The notes: a model not told the origin generated them from the letters alone. Positions 1 through 11,942 are shown, numbered from the stretch's first letter. The stretch: DNA of 64,000 bases from Zanthoxylum bungeanum (GCA_019454045.1 SKCR01001870.1:62001-126000), one strand, 5' to 3'. Numbers and translations: made by a program.

Positions 1-1260
1 AGTGAGAAACGTTATAAAATCAGGTCCATAATCTTTTGCTACCTTGATTCTTTTTCCTCTTCTAGGTTCTAAATCTTTCTCTTTGAGAGTTGATTTATTT
101 GGTTCCAAATCCTTGTTTTGAACACCAGATAAAGATGCAACATCATTCCCATTCTCTTGATTACATTCGAGCATTTTTTGTTTATTTTTATCAAGTCTAT
201 CCTTATAAGGAAATATATGCTCAAACCATTCAGCATTATTAGACTCAATAATTATATTTACTTGGATATCCGAAATTCCAGATTTGAAAACTAGAAAACA
301 GTATGTTGCACTATTATTGGCATATCCAATAAACACACAATCAATGATTTTAGGTCCAAGTTTAACTCTTTTAAGTAAGCGAACTTGAACCTTTGCTAGG
401 CAACCCCACAATTTTAGGATTTTGTATGCCAGTAGCCTTTTCTTCCATTTTTCATATAGAGATTGATCACTCTTCTTTGGTGGAATTCTGTTTAAGATGG
501 TGTTAGCTGTAAGTAACGCTTCACCCCACATATTATATGGTAAACCAGAACTTTTAAGCATGGAATTCATCATATTCTTTATAGTTCTATTTTTCCGTTC
601 TGTTGTGGAGTGTAGGGTGCTGTTGTTTGATGAATTATTCCATTATATGCATAAAATTCTGCGAAGGCATTAGATTCATATTCTCCGCCTCTATCAGATC
701 GTAATATTTTGATCTTCTTGTCTAACTGATTTTCCACCTCAGCTTTATATGTCTTAAACATATTCAAAGACTCATATTTGCTATGTATCAAATATACATA
801 ACAGTATCTACTACTATCATCTATAAAAGTGATGTAGTAATTCTTTCCACCATGACTTGGTATTGATTTAAAATCACCCAAATCTGTATGAAGTAATTCT
901 AACAATTCATTTGATCTCTTAATCACAGATTTATATGACTAGCTAGCAAACTTTAAGTCAACACATGTTTCACATTTATGCATATTATCTTTTTTATAAT
1001 TAGGCAATAAACCAAGATTGACCATTCTATGCATATATTTAAAGTTAATGTGACCAAGTCTGGCATGCCATAATGTAGAAGATTTAAGCAAGTAAACATA
1101 AGCCTTATTTATTTTATTAATAGCATCATTAGCAATTACATTGAGTTTAAAGAGCCCTTTAGTGAGGTAGTCTTTTCCTACAAATGTTCCCCCCTTAGTA
1201 AGAACAAATTTGTCAGACTCAAATAAAAGTTTAAAACCCTTTTTGCTTAATACTGGACCA
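1..1260 (-). pseudogene. copia integrase, broken
   Basis: The minus strand encodes the zinc-binding HHCC region of a copia integrase (HARLGHINF and KCETC near 960-1070), then the catalytic core (ELLHTDLGDF, ITFIDDSSRYCYVY, RSDRGGEYES, PYTPQQNG between 926 and 590), and past a frameshift the core continues (NMWGEALLTANTILNR near 500-550) to the window edge. An in-frame stop lies near 938 and a one-base frameshift near 585 just after the PQQNG motif. The family inserts retroelement cDNA into chromosomes. The lesions mean no active enzyme can be made from this copy. Confidence 0.85.
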
Positions 1261-1293
1261 GAAACAAGATTTGGGCCGGGAATGCCCGACTTA

Positions 1294-1906
1294 TCAATTT
1301 ATCCGGTAAACTGCTGGGCTTAGTAATTTCAGAGACATGGAGTACATCCATAAGAGTAAGTTCTTCCCGAAAGTGAATTTCAGAACCATTTTCCCTTTTC
1401 CAGCAACAGTTGTAGCAGTTGCATTGCCCATATATAACTTTTCATCGCCATTGTTAGGAGTGTAGGTAACAAACATATTTTCGTTTCCATAAATATGTCT
1501 TGTTGCACCAGTATCCAACCACCAATCCTTACTGTCAGTCAGTAAATTCACTTCAAAAACAACAATACCAATAAATTCTTCCTCAATAATATTTATTTGT
1601 TTGTTGTTGTTCTTATCATTTGGACCCGAATTTCCTTTCTTGTGGTGGCAGTCTAGTGCTCGGTGTCTAATTTTTCCACACACCCAATAAGCACCTTTAA
1701 TTTCCTTGGAATTCTTCCCTTTTGCAACAAGAACTTTCTAAGTTTTATCTTTCCCTTTATTATTCCATTTATTCTTCTGGTTTTGACTCTTAAGCTTAGG
1801 CGCCCCTCTACTCTCAATGACATTTACCTTGGCTTCAAATTCTGAAACATTCAGCCCTTCAGTCTTGCGGTGATCTTCTTACACCCTTAGTTTGAGAACC
1901 AGATCC
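1294..1906 (-). pseudogene. copia gag C-terminus, zinc knuckle and protease
   Basis: The minus-strand translation has a lysine-rich gag tail, a CCHC knuckle remnant (CGKIRHRALDC) near 1650-1685, then an aspartic-protease start WWLDTGATRHIYG near 1500-1530. This order, gag knuckle followed by a D-T-G protease with the WxLDTGA signature, is typical of Ty1/copia polyproteins. The frame ends early at 1294 and a stop interrupts the gag tail near 1740, so the polyprotein is not continuous. Confidence 0.8.
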
Positions 1907-1907
1907 T

Positions 1908-2463
1908 CTATTGAAATATCAGTCTTTTTATGCTTAAGATGTATCTTAAAACATTCCAAGATTGAGGTAATTTCTCTATCACATATCTGACATCAAAATG
2001 CACCGGTAGAGTCATGCCTTCGGCCGTAAGTTCATGGATAAGAATCTGTAATTCTTCCACTCGGTTGACAACAGTTTTTGAATCCACCATTTGGTACTTC
2101 AGAAATTTCCCAACAATAAACTTCTTTGAACCAACATCTTCGATCTTATATTTATTTTCCAGGGAATCCCAAAGATCCTTGGCAGTCTTATAAGATCTGT
2201 AAACATCATACAAAGAGTCATCAAGACTATTCAGAATATAATTCCTACATAAAAACTCATTGTGTTTCCATGCATCAATTGCATTGTGTTTTTCTGCAGG
2301 AATGTTATCTCTCTCTGCCACAGGGCATTCTTCCTTGACGACATGTGCAAAGTTCAATGTTGTTAAATAAAATAACATCTTCTGTTGCCATCATTTGAAA
2401 TCCAGTCCTTTGAACTTGTCTGGTTTCTCAACATGAGGCTTCACAACATTCGCAGATTGTTCC
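1908..2463 (-). pseudogene. copia gag (UBN2-like), broken
   Basis: A start MEQSANVV at 2463 leads into a copia gag. One in-frame TGA lies near 2390, then a 156-residue open stretch contains the family landmarks AWKHNEFLCRNYILNSLDD, YKTAKDLWDSLENKYK and IHELTAEGM. The gag packs the element RNA into virus-like particles. The protein is contiguous with the zinc knuckle downstream apart from a frameshift around 1870-1908. This is a decayed copy. Confidence 0.85.
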
Positions 2464-2699
2464 ATCGAAAATTTCTGCTATATATTGTTAATGAAACAAT
2501 CAATGAATGTAATAATTTTATTGAAACAGAAACTTTATAAACAATATCAGAAACTTATAAACAAAATTACAAACCAAACCAATGACAGAAACTTACAATT
2601 CAAGTAACCAAAATTTATAAATACACTGATTTGAAGATTGAGGCTAGCATTAATGCTATGTCTTATAGAAGAATTTCACCCCTACCCTTTGTGTTGTAG

Positions 2700-3199
2700 T
2701 TCTTTGGACGTCTGCCACCAGGATTCAACAATCTGTAAGTCGAATTTCTGCACTAAAAAATGACCCCTGGTGAATCTACTTGGTGTTCTTTTTTCAAGAT
2801 CAAAATAACTAATTTGTATGAAAGATTTCTTTTCTGTTCAGAAAAATTGTCTCTGCTCTCTGTGAAAAATGCTTTGTATATATAGGAAGAGTTGCAAAAT
2901 GTTTTCCAATTTCTCAGAAGGGTTGTGTTGACCAGACACACCCTTCTGATTCAAATCGAAAATTTTAATTGAGAAAAATGTTTTTAAAAAGTAAGGTATT
3001 TAATGAATCCCCAGGAGCCCAAGAGCCCCAATGCCCAAGGCCCATATTTGATTTAATTAAATATATATTAATTAAATCTAATACCAAACTAAAAATTCAT
3101 CAAGCCCAAGCCCAAGTCAAACTCTTTCCAATTTAACATAAGTGTTTAGAAACCACTTATAAAATTTCCATCTTCTATATACATTTTAGATATGGGACA
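2700..3199 (-). repeat. candidate LTR of the minus-strand copia
   Basis: This non-coding stretch lies directly upstream of gag on the minus strand and begins TGTCCCATATCT at 3199. A TATA-like run (tatatataggaagag) lies near 2875-2890 on the plus strand reading. The inner boundary and primer-binding site were not found, so the left limit is approximate. Confidence 0.4.
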
Positions 3200-3655
3200 A
3201 CGCCCACTATTTGATATACAAACTCTTACACATCATTGCTATTACCTTAACTGCCTCAAAATTATCCTTAAACGTTGTCGTGAAGCCAGTCTCGATTACG
3301 TCTGATGTCCAGTTTCTCATTGGACGTGAGGGTTATTCCGGGGGACTGATCTCGGAGGGTGTTTTCAAGCACAGACACGTAGTTTGGATAGGGAATGCGA
3401 TTTGGGATGTAATTGAGGCCGATGGATCATGAAATGGTGGTTTTCAAGAATCGTTTTTGAGGTTTTGTAGTGGTAGACGAATGATGATGCTTTTGGTTTA
3501 GATTTTATGGACGTGGGAAATAGAAGTGGGTTGTGGGGTTTTGAAGATGGTGATGGCTTCCATTGGAACGAACTTGAAGCTATTCAGAGAAGGAGGCGAT
3601 GCCAGTTGCTTAAATAGAGATTTATCAGTGGTCAGTTGTCATAGTGATTTTTTTT
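3200..3655. other. spacer, nothing recognised
   Basis: The stretch between the two copia elements holds a 73-codon open frame on the plus strand (3211-3432) with no recognisable domain. The sequence is mixed in composition and may be remnant host DNA or an LTR piece. I see no gene I can support. Confidence 0.4.
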
Positions 3656-4069
3656 CTTTAGGGTTCCCTACGAAATAACCATAATCTCTCACTTTCTCTT
3701 TTTTTGGACTACCAACTAAATCTGAAGTATTGAGGTACTTGAGTCAGTGAAGTTACCACTATAGGTCTTGACCATCGCTGTAAGTTTTTCTCTATATAGT
3801 GGATTGGGCTGGTAGCCGATATACCCGGAGTGGTTTTTCACTAGCACGAGTTTTCCACTTCCTCACCAAAATTATTGTGTTGATTTTGTGTGGTTTGATT
3901 TATTTGCTGCTTTATTTTCTGTTATTTATTTAATATTTACAGCATATTTTATTTGTTATTTATTGTGGTTGCTTGTTGAAGTTTCATTGTAACAGTAATC
4001 AGGACTTGTCCTCTTTATTATGTTTAAATTCTGTATAGGGTCAGTACCTAAGCTAATCGCGAATTTTCA
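3656..4069 (+). repeat. 5' LTR (right part) of plus-strand copia
   Basis: The right boundary is set by the primer-binding site TGGTATCAGAGC at 4072-4083, complementary to the initiator methionine tRNA 3' end, preceded by an LTR-like end ...TTTTCA at 4069. A TATATAG run near 3795 could be its promoter. The left boundary is not determined because no second LTR copy was found. Confidence 0.45.
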
Positions 4070-4071
4070 AT

Positions 4072-4083
4072 TGGTATCAGAGC
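4072..4083 (+). promoter_or_regulatory. copia primer-binding site (tRNA-iMet)
   Basis: The bases TGGTATCAGAGC match the standard plant copia primer-binding site and lie two bases after the LTR end, with gag starting 26 bases downstream. Confidence 0.8.
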
Positions 4084-4109
4084 CTGAACTCGATCCTTGA
4101 CCAGTTAGC

Positions 4110-4359
4110 TATGGAACATAGTCAACTCTTAAATTGACCGCCATTTTTTAATGGCATTGAATATTTACATTGGAAGGTTCACATGAAAGCGTTCTTTAAG
4201 TCCTTAGATGAGAGGGTCTGGATGACTGTTGAACATGGGTGGAAACTTCCCGTTGTTGTTGTTGATTGGGTCAAGACAAATTAACCTGGACCAAGGACAA
4301 ATTTGATGCTAGCAATAGGAACAGAAAGGTAATTAATGTCATACGTGGTGATGTGTGTT
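4110..4359 (+). pseudogene. copia gag N-terminus, split by the Athila insertion
   Basis: An ATG at 4110 opens a copia gag with the landmarks PPFFNGIEYLHWKVHMKAFF and, after a frameshift near 4270, TWTKDKFDASNRNRKVIN. A stop occurs eight codons in. The frame is cut at 4359 by the Athila element and resumes at 29794, with GTGTT duplicated on both sides. The type resembles gag of SIRE/Tork-like plant copia elements. Non-functional. Confidence 0.75.
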
Positions 4360-4762
4360 TGATCGGTGCATAGTCGCACGCGTATAACGCAAGCGCACGT
4401 ACCGTTCAAGTAGTATAAAAAGTATCGATCCCACGAGGACTTAATACATAACCTATTAATTTTTATGAGGCCAAATGATTACTAGTATCTAACAGATGGA
4501 TTTTTTGTAAATTGGAATGGTGACTTACAAATTAACTTAAAAACAGGTAAATAAAAATTGCGTGAAAGTAGATTATTGAAAATTCAATTTTATAAAACTA
4601 TCCAGGGTTGTGATTTATTCCAATATTATTTAAAGATGAAGTGGTTATCTTATAGTTGGGTAATATATTGATTTACTAACCTGGAACACTAAATTATGTA
4701 AAAGCCTCTTCCGATGGTCAATTACAAATACCCAGTATAACCTAATTGAACCATATGTCTAT

Positions 4763-7700
4763 TGTAACATCCCAGATTTTTGGGACTGTTCTAGAAGATT
4801 CCCGGAATGATATTATAGTCTCAGAGCATGATGATAATGAAGAATAAGAGTTCAGGTGATGATATATGGGTTGGAATAATAGATTATGAATTTTCGTCGC
4901 GTCGGAAAACGCGTGGGATCAAAGGTTAGTTACACGATTTTCGTAAAACGCGTAAAGTTTACATTTTTGGTCATAGAATTAACAAACGAACTCCGATCGA
5001 GTTTATTTTTGAACCATCAGACTCGATTTTCTGAGACGAATAACTTTCGTGTTGAACACGTTTCGAAAATCACGCCAGAAGAGCTTCAAAAGTGATGATT
5101 TCCGAAATTACCTTTAGAGGTTGGGGCATTTTAGTAAAATCTGGTATAAGATATTTTTTTATTATTATTTATTATTTTTATTTCTTTTTTTCAGTAATTA
5201 CATGAAACAAAAAAAGAAAGAAAATAAAAAAAATAAAAAAAATGGGAGGGAAGCCGTCGCACGCGTGAGGAGAGGGGAGAGGACGCCGACGAGTTTCCGG
5301 CGACTGTCCGGCGACGCACCGGTGGCGCTAGCTTCGTCTGGCGATGGCGAGTCGAGTGATGGCCGGCGATGGTCCAAAAGGCACCGGAAACGGCGGGAAA
5401 TTGAGGAGATACGCGCGCGGCTTGGGTCGTCTGATCCCGGCTCGTCGCTTCGAACCACGGCCCGAGCCACATACCAAATCAAAGTTTAAGAATGATAAAT
5501 TGTCAAAGTAAGCACATAAGTACACAAGCGGGTTAGTATGCATGGAGAGATAAGTAAGTTAGTATATGGTAGGTATGTGTTTTACGTAAAAGTATCTTGA
5601 TGTATGTTTAAGGGAATAGAGTATATGTGCATAAGAACATATGTAAATGAGATCTTGAGCATGTAAGTATATAAATAAGTATGACAATCAAGATAGTTTT
5701 GTGTCAGCATAGAGTTTGCATGTACATGTATATATATAAGATTATGCATTTGTTATGATTGTGTTATTGTTAATAAGAGATCATGAGTATAGTGTAGTTT
5801 GTAAGTGAATGAAATAAGTGGTCTATGAATATTATAAGTTTCGAAGTAATACAAATAGCTGAGAAGAATATGAGAATTTTGTGTTTGTGTTTAATAAAAA
5901 TTTTGTATAGCAGTAAATGTATGTGTGTGATGGATTGATTTGGAAAATGAATTCAGTGTATTAGTGTGGATTGATGTAATCTTAGTAGCGTATATATTGA
6001 GCTTGAGCATGATGAATAAGCGTATAAGGAATAGAAACATATATCATTAGTTTATAGGAGTGCACGAACATATGCATATACACGCATCATAATATAAGAA
6101 TGACCTTTGAAATTCAAGTGTTTCAAAGAAGAATTTCATATACTTTTAAAAGAATAGTTTCAAATGTATTCGAAAGAAAAGTATTTCAGAAAAAAAGTTT
6201 CTTATAGTTTTAAGATATAGATTTTGGTTCTTTGTTTTCGGGGCATGAGGTAAAACCTCACCCCAGTATGTAACTTGAGATACATTTGGAATTGACGGAT
6301 TCAGAGACATGTGAACATGTGAAGAGTCAGGATGACGGCTTAGGTTCATGTACCTGTACTCTAATGGTGGTTATATCCAGTTGAGTCGTTTTCCTGGACA
6401 TGGGGCTCTACGTTCAGTCGAGTCATTTTCCTGGGCGTAGGGCACCACCAGTTTCAGAGATGCCCAATTGAGTCGTTTTCCTAGGCATAGAGCACACCCA
6501 GTTGAGTCGTTTTCCTGGGTGTAGTGAGACGTCCAGTTGAGTCGGTTTCCTGGACGTAGAGCAGTTTTCAATTTTCAGATTTTCAGTTCTCAGATTTCAA
6601 TCTTTCAGTACAAAATTTCAGAAACATAATATAAAAAAATCAGTTTTTCAGTTTCAGTTATAGTTGTTTCAGAGATGCCCAGTCGAGTCGTTTTCCTGGG
6701 CATAGAATAGTTTTCCAATTCTCATATTTCAAATTTTCATACAGCTTCCAGATTTTTAGTACATAGTTTTCAAAAGTCAGACTTTAGTTAACAGATTTCA
6801 GAAACCCGCTCCTAGAAACAGTTTTCGGAAACCAGAGATTTAAGCGTGATTTCAGACAGATAAGTTTTTTAACAGGTTTTCAGAAAGAGTTTTCAGAGAA
6901 CAGTTCTCAGAGAGAAGATTTTAGAAACAGTTTTCAAGAAACAGAACTTAGAAAGACACGTTTGGTAAAAGCATAAGAGAATAGCTTTTAGAAAAAGTTT
7001 TCGGAAAATGGTTTTCAGAAAAGTTTTCGGAAAACATATTCCGTAAGCATGCCATAATTAAAGTATAAAGAAGCTTATAAGTTATGCATATATTCTAGTT
7101 AATATTTGAGATTGCATATAGATGATACTAATGCATGAATATAAGATTCTGTATACATGTTTATATAGTTAATATTAGTTCACTGGATGTTTAATAGAAA
7201 GAATGTGTTAATATACCGATTTGATGATATTTCAAGAAAGTGAAAGAAGAAAAGTTTTATAGTTGTCTGACCTAGACTAGCACAGAGTGTACAGGAAAGT
7301 AAAGAGAAATTTGAGTAACGCAGCAAAAAGCGTGTTAGATTTTGACATGTTAGTTAATGATAAAGAAACTTGATGTAATTAATATTGGATGTTTGTTGAT
7401 ATAAGTAGTAAAAGAAATTTAAGGTATGTGAGCGACGTGGTTAAAGGATCAGTAACAAGAAATATATTTGCATGGTCATATAGACAACTCCTATTAACAC
7501 AGAAACTGAATTCTGACTTTGTTTATGTTTGTGTGTTCAAGTTGTGAGCATGATTACTTACTGAGTCATTATGACTCACACCACATTAATTGTTAGTTTT
7601 ACAGGTTAGAAGTTGACGTACTGATTCCGCAGAATTCAGTGAAGACTTTGAAGACAATGGATCGCCCCAATTACAGTCGAGGAAGTCATTGAGTCCTGGG

Positions 7701-8036
7701 TCGAGTTATGGTCCTCACGACCTTTGTATATGTACTTGTATTTGCATTTGTATTTATATTTCGTATGTATGAGTTATGTAATAGTATAGTTTTATTTTGA
7801 GTTCTGGCCGGAGGCCAAGTATTTACATTTGTTCATTGAGTTTAGGCCTGAGACCTTGATGATGATGGTATACATGTTGAGTTTGTTTGGACAGGTTGTC
7901 TTAGGGTGCTGGCTATAAGCCAGGTTGCATGATGTTCTGCATATATCATGCCGAAATTTCGTCAGATTCAGAGGAATATGGAGATGGATTCTCCTGTCTC
8001 CTGCCGATAGCATCCTGGCCTAGGCGGGATGTTACA
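4763..8036 (+). mobile_element. solo LTR, probably of a Tekay/Del-like gypsy element
   Basis: The insert starts TGTAACATCCC and ends GGGATGTTACA, an 11-bp inverted terminus, and is flanked by TCTAT at 4758-4762 and 8037-8041. The uninterrupted Athila LTR at 28180 lacks it, which fixes both ends. No gag or pol frame is present; the 3.27-kb length and termini fit a long chromovirus LTR left after recombination. A GC-rich block (5240-5470) gives several open frames by composition only. Orientation is uncertain. Confidence 0.85.
6378..6705. repeat. dispersed short repeat CAGTTGAGTCGTTTTCCTGG
   Basis: Six copies of a 20-base motif of this form occur at about 6379, 6415, 6462, 6490, 6531 and 6680, separated by 28-150 bases of AT-rich sequence. 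They sit inside the solo LTR. An open frame across them on the minus strand is a repeat artefact. Confidence 0.8.
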
Positions 8037-9685
8037 TCTATGTCAACCAAATTACCTGAATTCATTAAGATTAAGTTCCAATTATGGCTACCCCCGCCCG
8101 ACAGGTATATTCCTATCGTGTAAGGAAATCTATTAAAGGGTTATCTATCATCAAGGAAGATCGTGGGCTATTGAGTCTAAGATCTTAAACTTAAAATCCC
8201 TATGTCTAGTTCATTTTAACTTTACCTAATCAATTTTATTAGTGGCCAGTTAATAAAAAGCATTAAGATTAAGACTCAATAAATAAATTTTTATATTACC
8301 CAAACTATAATCTAACCCCTTATAAACCAGTGATATTGAAATTCATCACAACCCCAGATAACGGACTTAGCTACGACACATATCTAAGGCTAGTAAAAAC
8401 TTAAATAAAATAAAAGACATAAAGTAAATGCTGAAAATTTAAATAAAGTAAATGCTGGAAATTAAAAGTACAATAAAAGAAAATGTTGGGGTTAGAGGAT
8501 CCACTTTTAATATTTCAAAATTAGAAATCTCCCTTATTCTCAATGTTTACCGATTAATTAACCAGACCATAAAGGCGGTAATTTCATTTATCCAAAGTCC
8601 AACCGACCATATAGGTGGTAATAAAATCATATAAACCAGCCATTTAGGCGGTAACAAGGTTAGCACATAAACCGACCATATAGGCGGAAACTAAGTTCAA
8701 AAATATAAAACCGACCATATAGGCGGTAAATAAGGTTGTCACATAAACCGGCCATATAGGCGGAAACTAATTAATCCAAATTTTAATTAAAATAAAGGAG
8801 ATTAATCTAATTTATCATATTAAAAGTTTTACCTCTTCACCCCAGCCGAATGAGATTACCTCATCATGCTGTAAAAGAAAACACACAAAATTTTATTAAA
8901 CAAATTAAAAAAAAATACAAGAAAACTTAAATAATATACAAGACACTTTCCTTTAGATTTTCATGGAGAAACTCCTCCAAAGAAAGCATGAAAAAATTAC
9001 AAAGTTAAGCTTGGTATTTATAGAAAAATCTAAAGGCTTCCACCAATTTCTCCACAAATTGCTCCACCAAAAGAAAGCATGAAAAAATTGCAAAGTTAAG
9101 CTTTGTATTTATAGGAAAATCTAAAGGCTTCCACCAATTTCTCCACAAATTGCTCTACCAATAGCTCCACCAAACATGGCACCAAACATGGAACCAAACA
9201 TGCAAACATGTTTGGTGGAAGTTTGACAATTTTTATTTTTATTTTTATTAATTTTATTTTACATTGTGAAAATGACTATAGTAAATACACAAAATATATT
9301 GGATTTTTCATCAATTTCGGCCTTCCAAACTTCAGAATTCGAAACTATTTTGACTTTAAAAGTTGTAGACCTTCGAGTTTTCTTTAATCTGCAACTTGAA
9401 TCAGCGCAATCGAACATCGGACGAAAAAGTTATGTCCAAAATACGAAAGTTGCGCAAAACTGGAAATTTTGACTGCACTTCGTGACGCGTATCGTAAATT
9501 TCCGTTTTCACCATTTTTTTGCTCCGAATTTTATCATTTTAGCCCCGAGTTGATTTCATTAAAGCCCAATACTTTATTTATCTGCAAAACACATAAAACA
9601 CATCAAAACGTTCATCAAACTCGAGAAACTAAACAAAATATTAGGTAAAATGGGCGGTAAATATTGATATATTTTCCGCTCATCA

Positions 9686-9697
9686 CACCCCCAAACC
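9686..9697 (-). promoter_or_regulatory. Athila polypurine tract
   Basis: On the minus strand GGTTTGGGGGTG lies directly before the LTR start TGATGAGCGG. This is the position and composition of the primer for plus-strand DNA synthesis in Athila elements. Confidence 0.8.
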
Positions 9698-10950
9698 TGA
9701 CATTTTGCTAGTCCTCGAGCAAAACAGCAAAATAATTAAAATTAAACTAAGCCACTTTCGTAGGGATCACGGTTGTATTTAGCATATGCAACAAGCCTTT
9801 AAACCCCTAGGTGTCCCTAGTCGACGAGTTGTAGTCTCGTGGGGGTTTACAGCAATGATACCCACAAACATTTTACAAAAGTAAAAAAGTAGTAAAACTA
9901 ATGCACACAAAAGCAAAAAGACAAGAGAAAAGAGAACAAAGAAGCTAGTGACTAATCAAGTGAAACTTCTACTCCAAGTTAGTAGTTGTTTTCCTTCTTT
10001 TTAAACTACCGAATAAGTAAATTCTCCGATTATATTTACCATTTTCTATATACACAGCCAACAAAATATTAATCAACTCATTTTTGCCCACAACAGTCAC
10101 AAGTGCAGTTGATAAGAGAGTAATATTTTTGTCCTAAAGTTCTATCAGATTTCACACTTTTTTGTAGCAATGGAATAATTTTCTGATTTTTCTGATTTTT
10201 ATTTTATTTTATTTTAATTTATATACAATATCTTCCGTCAATGTAGCGAGCTTTGGGTCGGTGGCTCCCAAACCAGTAGGCTTTAGGGCACCAGGTGTTA
10301 AGACACCCCTACGGACTTAATTACTCAGACTTCAGATATATATTTTTTTGCAACATCTTCGATCCATGTAACGAGTTTTGGGCCAGTGACTCCCAAACCA
10401 GTTGGTTTTAAGGCACTAGGTGTTAAAACACCCCTACTAACTTAATGACTCGGATCTCAGACATTTTTTTTCCAGACATTTTTTCTTTTTTTTTCTTTGT
10501 TTCTTTTTTTTTTACTCCATTGCCATTTATAGATGCTTCCTCCAATTAAACTAGAGCACTGAATATTACAAACTTTTCAATTACAGCTCATGTCTGTATG
10601 TTACAATGCATGTTGATAATACCTGCCAACTGAGCATATGAAGATCCATTTTAGTCTGTTTTATGGAGAATTCACAAATTAAATAATTCAGAAAGAAATA
10701 AACAAAAATTAACTTGTTTCGAAAATAGGTTTGAGATACGTATCAAGAGTGGAAACTCCTTACACAGCTATCTCTCACAATTTCTCCCGATTAATCAAAT
10801 TAAAAACACAAAAACATAAAATATTTTTGTAATTTTTGAAAAATATTTCAAATTTTTTTTGTATTTTTCGAAAAATTTTGGACAAAAAATAATAATAATA
10901 ATAATAATAAAAACAAGATACTAATCAACTATTCCCCTCCCCCAAACCTA
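9698..10950 (-). other. Athila non-coding 3' region
   Basis: No coding frame is supportable here. The region contains two imperfect copies of a block of roughly 125 bases (about 10220-10340 and 10345-10460) sharing phrases such as GGCTCCCAAACCAGT and ACACCCCTAC, and ends with a second polypurine-like run (GGTTTGGGGGAGG on the minus strand at about 10936-10948). Confidence 0.7.
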
Positions 10951-10954
10951 AATG

Positions 10955-10974
10955 AGACATTGTCCCCAATGTCT
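10955..10974. promoter_or_regulatory. palindrome after the accessory ORFs
   Basis: AGACATTGTCCCCAATGTCT can form an eight-base stem with a four-base loop. It directly abuts the stop of the LOG frame and is followed by the purine-rich run. A closely similar palindrome plus G-run is a recurrent landmark after the env-like gene of Athila elements, so it marks the normal end of the coding region. Confidence 0.65.
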
Positions 10975-11714
10975 TAAAAAGTATAAGAAGAGTTTTGAGG
11001 ATAGTACTTGGTTAGCTGAAATACAGAAAACGAAAGATTGAGATCCAGATTTATCTTACGCTTCTTACCACGATTGTCCTCGGTCCATTTGATCTTGGAA
11101 AGGATAGGGTCAATTTGTGGTTCAAAGGCTAAGATTTGATCAAGTAAATCCGGAGCAGTTTTGGCAGTGAAGAGGAGTTCTTTCATAGGTTTTGTCACGA
11201 ACCCATTTATCCGGGCATCATCAAGAAACACACAAAGAAAATCATAAAATCCCTCAATGTTAAACAGCCCAATCAGTTTCTGGTGTATGTTCAAGTTCGC
11301 CCAAGATAGCACTATAAAAATTTCCTCCAATGTGCCCAAGCCTCATGACAAAGCAATAAAAGCATCAGCATGATTTATCATTTCCACCAGTCGCTCGGAC
11401 ATTCCTGGTATGATCAGTTCCTCTCCGTTTGATGGACCTATCAGATTCGCCTCTGCCAAGGGTTTTGGGATGATTCCAAGAACTGGATTGCCTCTTTCCT
11501 GTACGGCCTTTGAAATGATCCTCATTAGTCCAAGATTGCCTCCACCGTATATCAAGTGCATATTCTTCTTAGCTATGACTCGACCCAATTCATGTGCTGC
11601 CTCTATGTATTGTGGGTTAGTACCAACACTAGTATTGTAAAACACACAGATGTTTTCAACTCGTCTCCTTGAAGTGGCTTCCATTTTTTTTATCTCAAAT
11701 CTGGATGTCTTCAA
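10974..11714 (-). pseudogene. intronless LOG-type cytokinin riboside monophosphate phosphoribohydrolase, one stop
   Basis: LOG enzymes release active cytokinin bases from their ribotides in the cytosol. The minus-strand frame shows the family in order: ENICVFYNTSVGTNPQY (residues 20-36), LIYGGGNLGLM (54-64), VLGIIPKPLAEANLIG (78-93), GMSERLVEM (104-112), ADAFIAL (116-122), then GTLEEI and WANLNIHQKLIGLFNIEGFYD. The arginine of the usual HxRK motif and both glutamates of GTxEE are kept, but HxRK reads SERL and the PGGYGT motif reads S-stop-GLGT, one TGA at 11343-11345 in an otherwise continuous frame. Start is 11714 or the inner ATG at 11684. The C-terminus has an LDLNL run resembling an EAR motif. 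Plant LOG genes have several introns; none is present. It lies where Athila carries env. Confidence 0.85.
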
Positions 11715-11942
11715 GAGTGCAATGATGAGTTGAATTTATAACACCTGAAAATGGTGAGTAATAATAATAGCACTAGTACCTTCCAAATGACAATTATTAG
11801 TTAAACAGTACAATAAATCGTGATAGTCAAAAAATTATGGATCTTGTCGGAGAAAATAAAAGAAAATAACAAAACAAATCACAATTATTAGGAAAAGAGA
11901 AAGAGATATAATATCTATAAATATTTACAGCTTAATTGACGT

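Larger units (their letters stand above)
1..3199 (-). mobile_element. Ty1/copia retrotransposon fragment, 5' half
   Basis: Reading the minus strand from 3199 downwards gives a candidate LTR, gag, zinc knuckle, protease and integrase in copia order; the element runs off the left end of the window, so reverse transcriptase is not visible. Stops and frameshifts occur in every domain, so it is a dead copy. The right boundary is placed at 3199 because the minus strand there begins TGTCCCATATCT, a common start for plant copia LTRs; no matching second LTR or target duplication is available to confirm it. It is separate from the plus-strand copia element whose primer-binding site lies at 4072. Confidence 0.8.
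4360..9685 (-). repeat. Athila 3' LTR, interrupted by a solo LTR
   Basis: Sequence here matches 27780-29793 almost throughout, apart from the 3.27-kb insertion at 4763-8036. It starts TGATCGGTGC on the plus strand and ends CGCTCATCA, adjacent to the polypurine tract at 9686. Without the insert and its duplication it is about 2.05 kb. It carries five or six copies of a short motif like CCGACCATATAGGCGG between about 8560 and 8765. Confidence 0.9.

Noticed and set aside
3211..3432. 73-codon plus-strand frame in the spacer
   Set aside because: No domain or conserved motif recognised; too short to support as a gene.
5121..5543. Several overlapping 70-120-codon frames on both strands
   Set aside because: They arise from a GC-rich block inside a solo LTR with defined ends; no domain in any frame.
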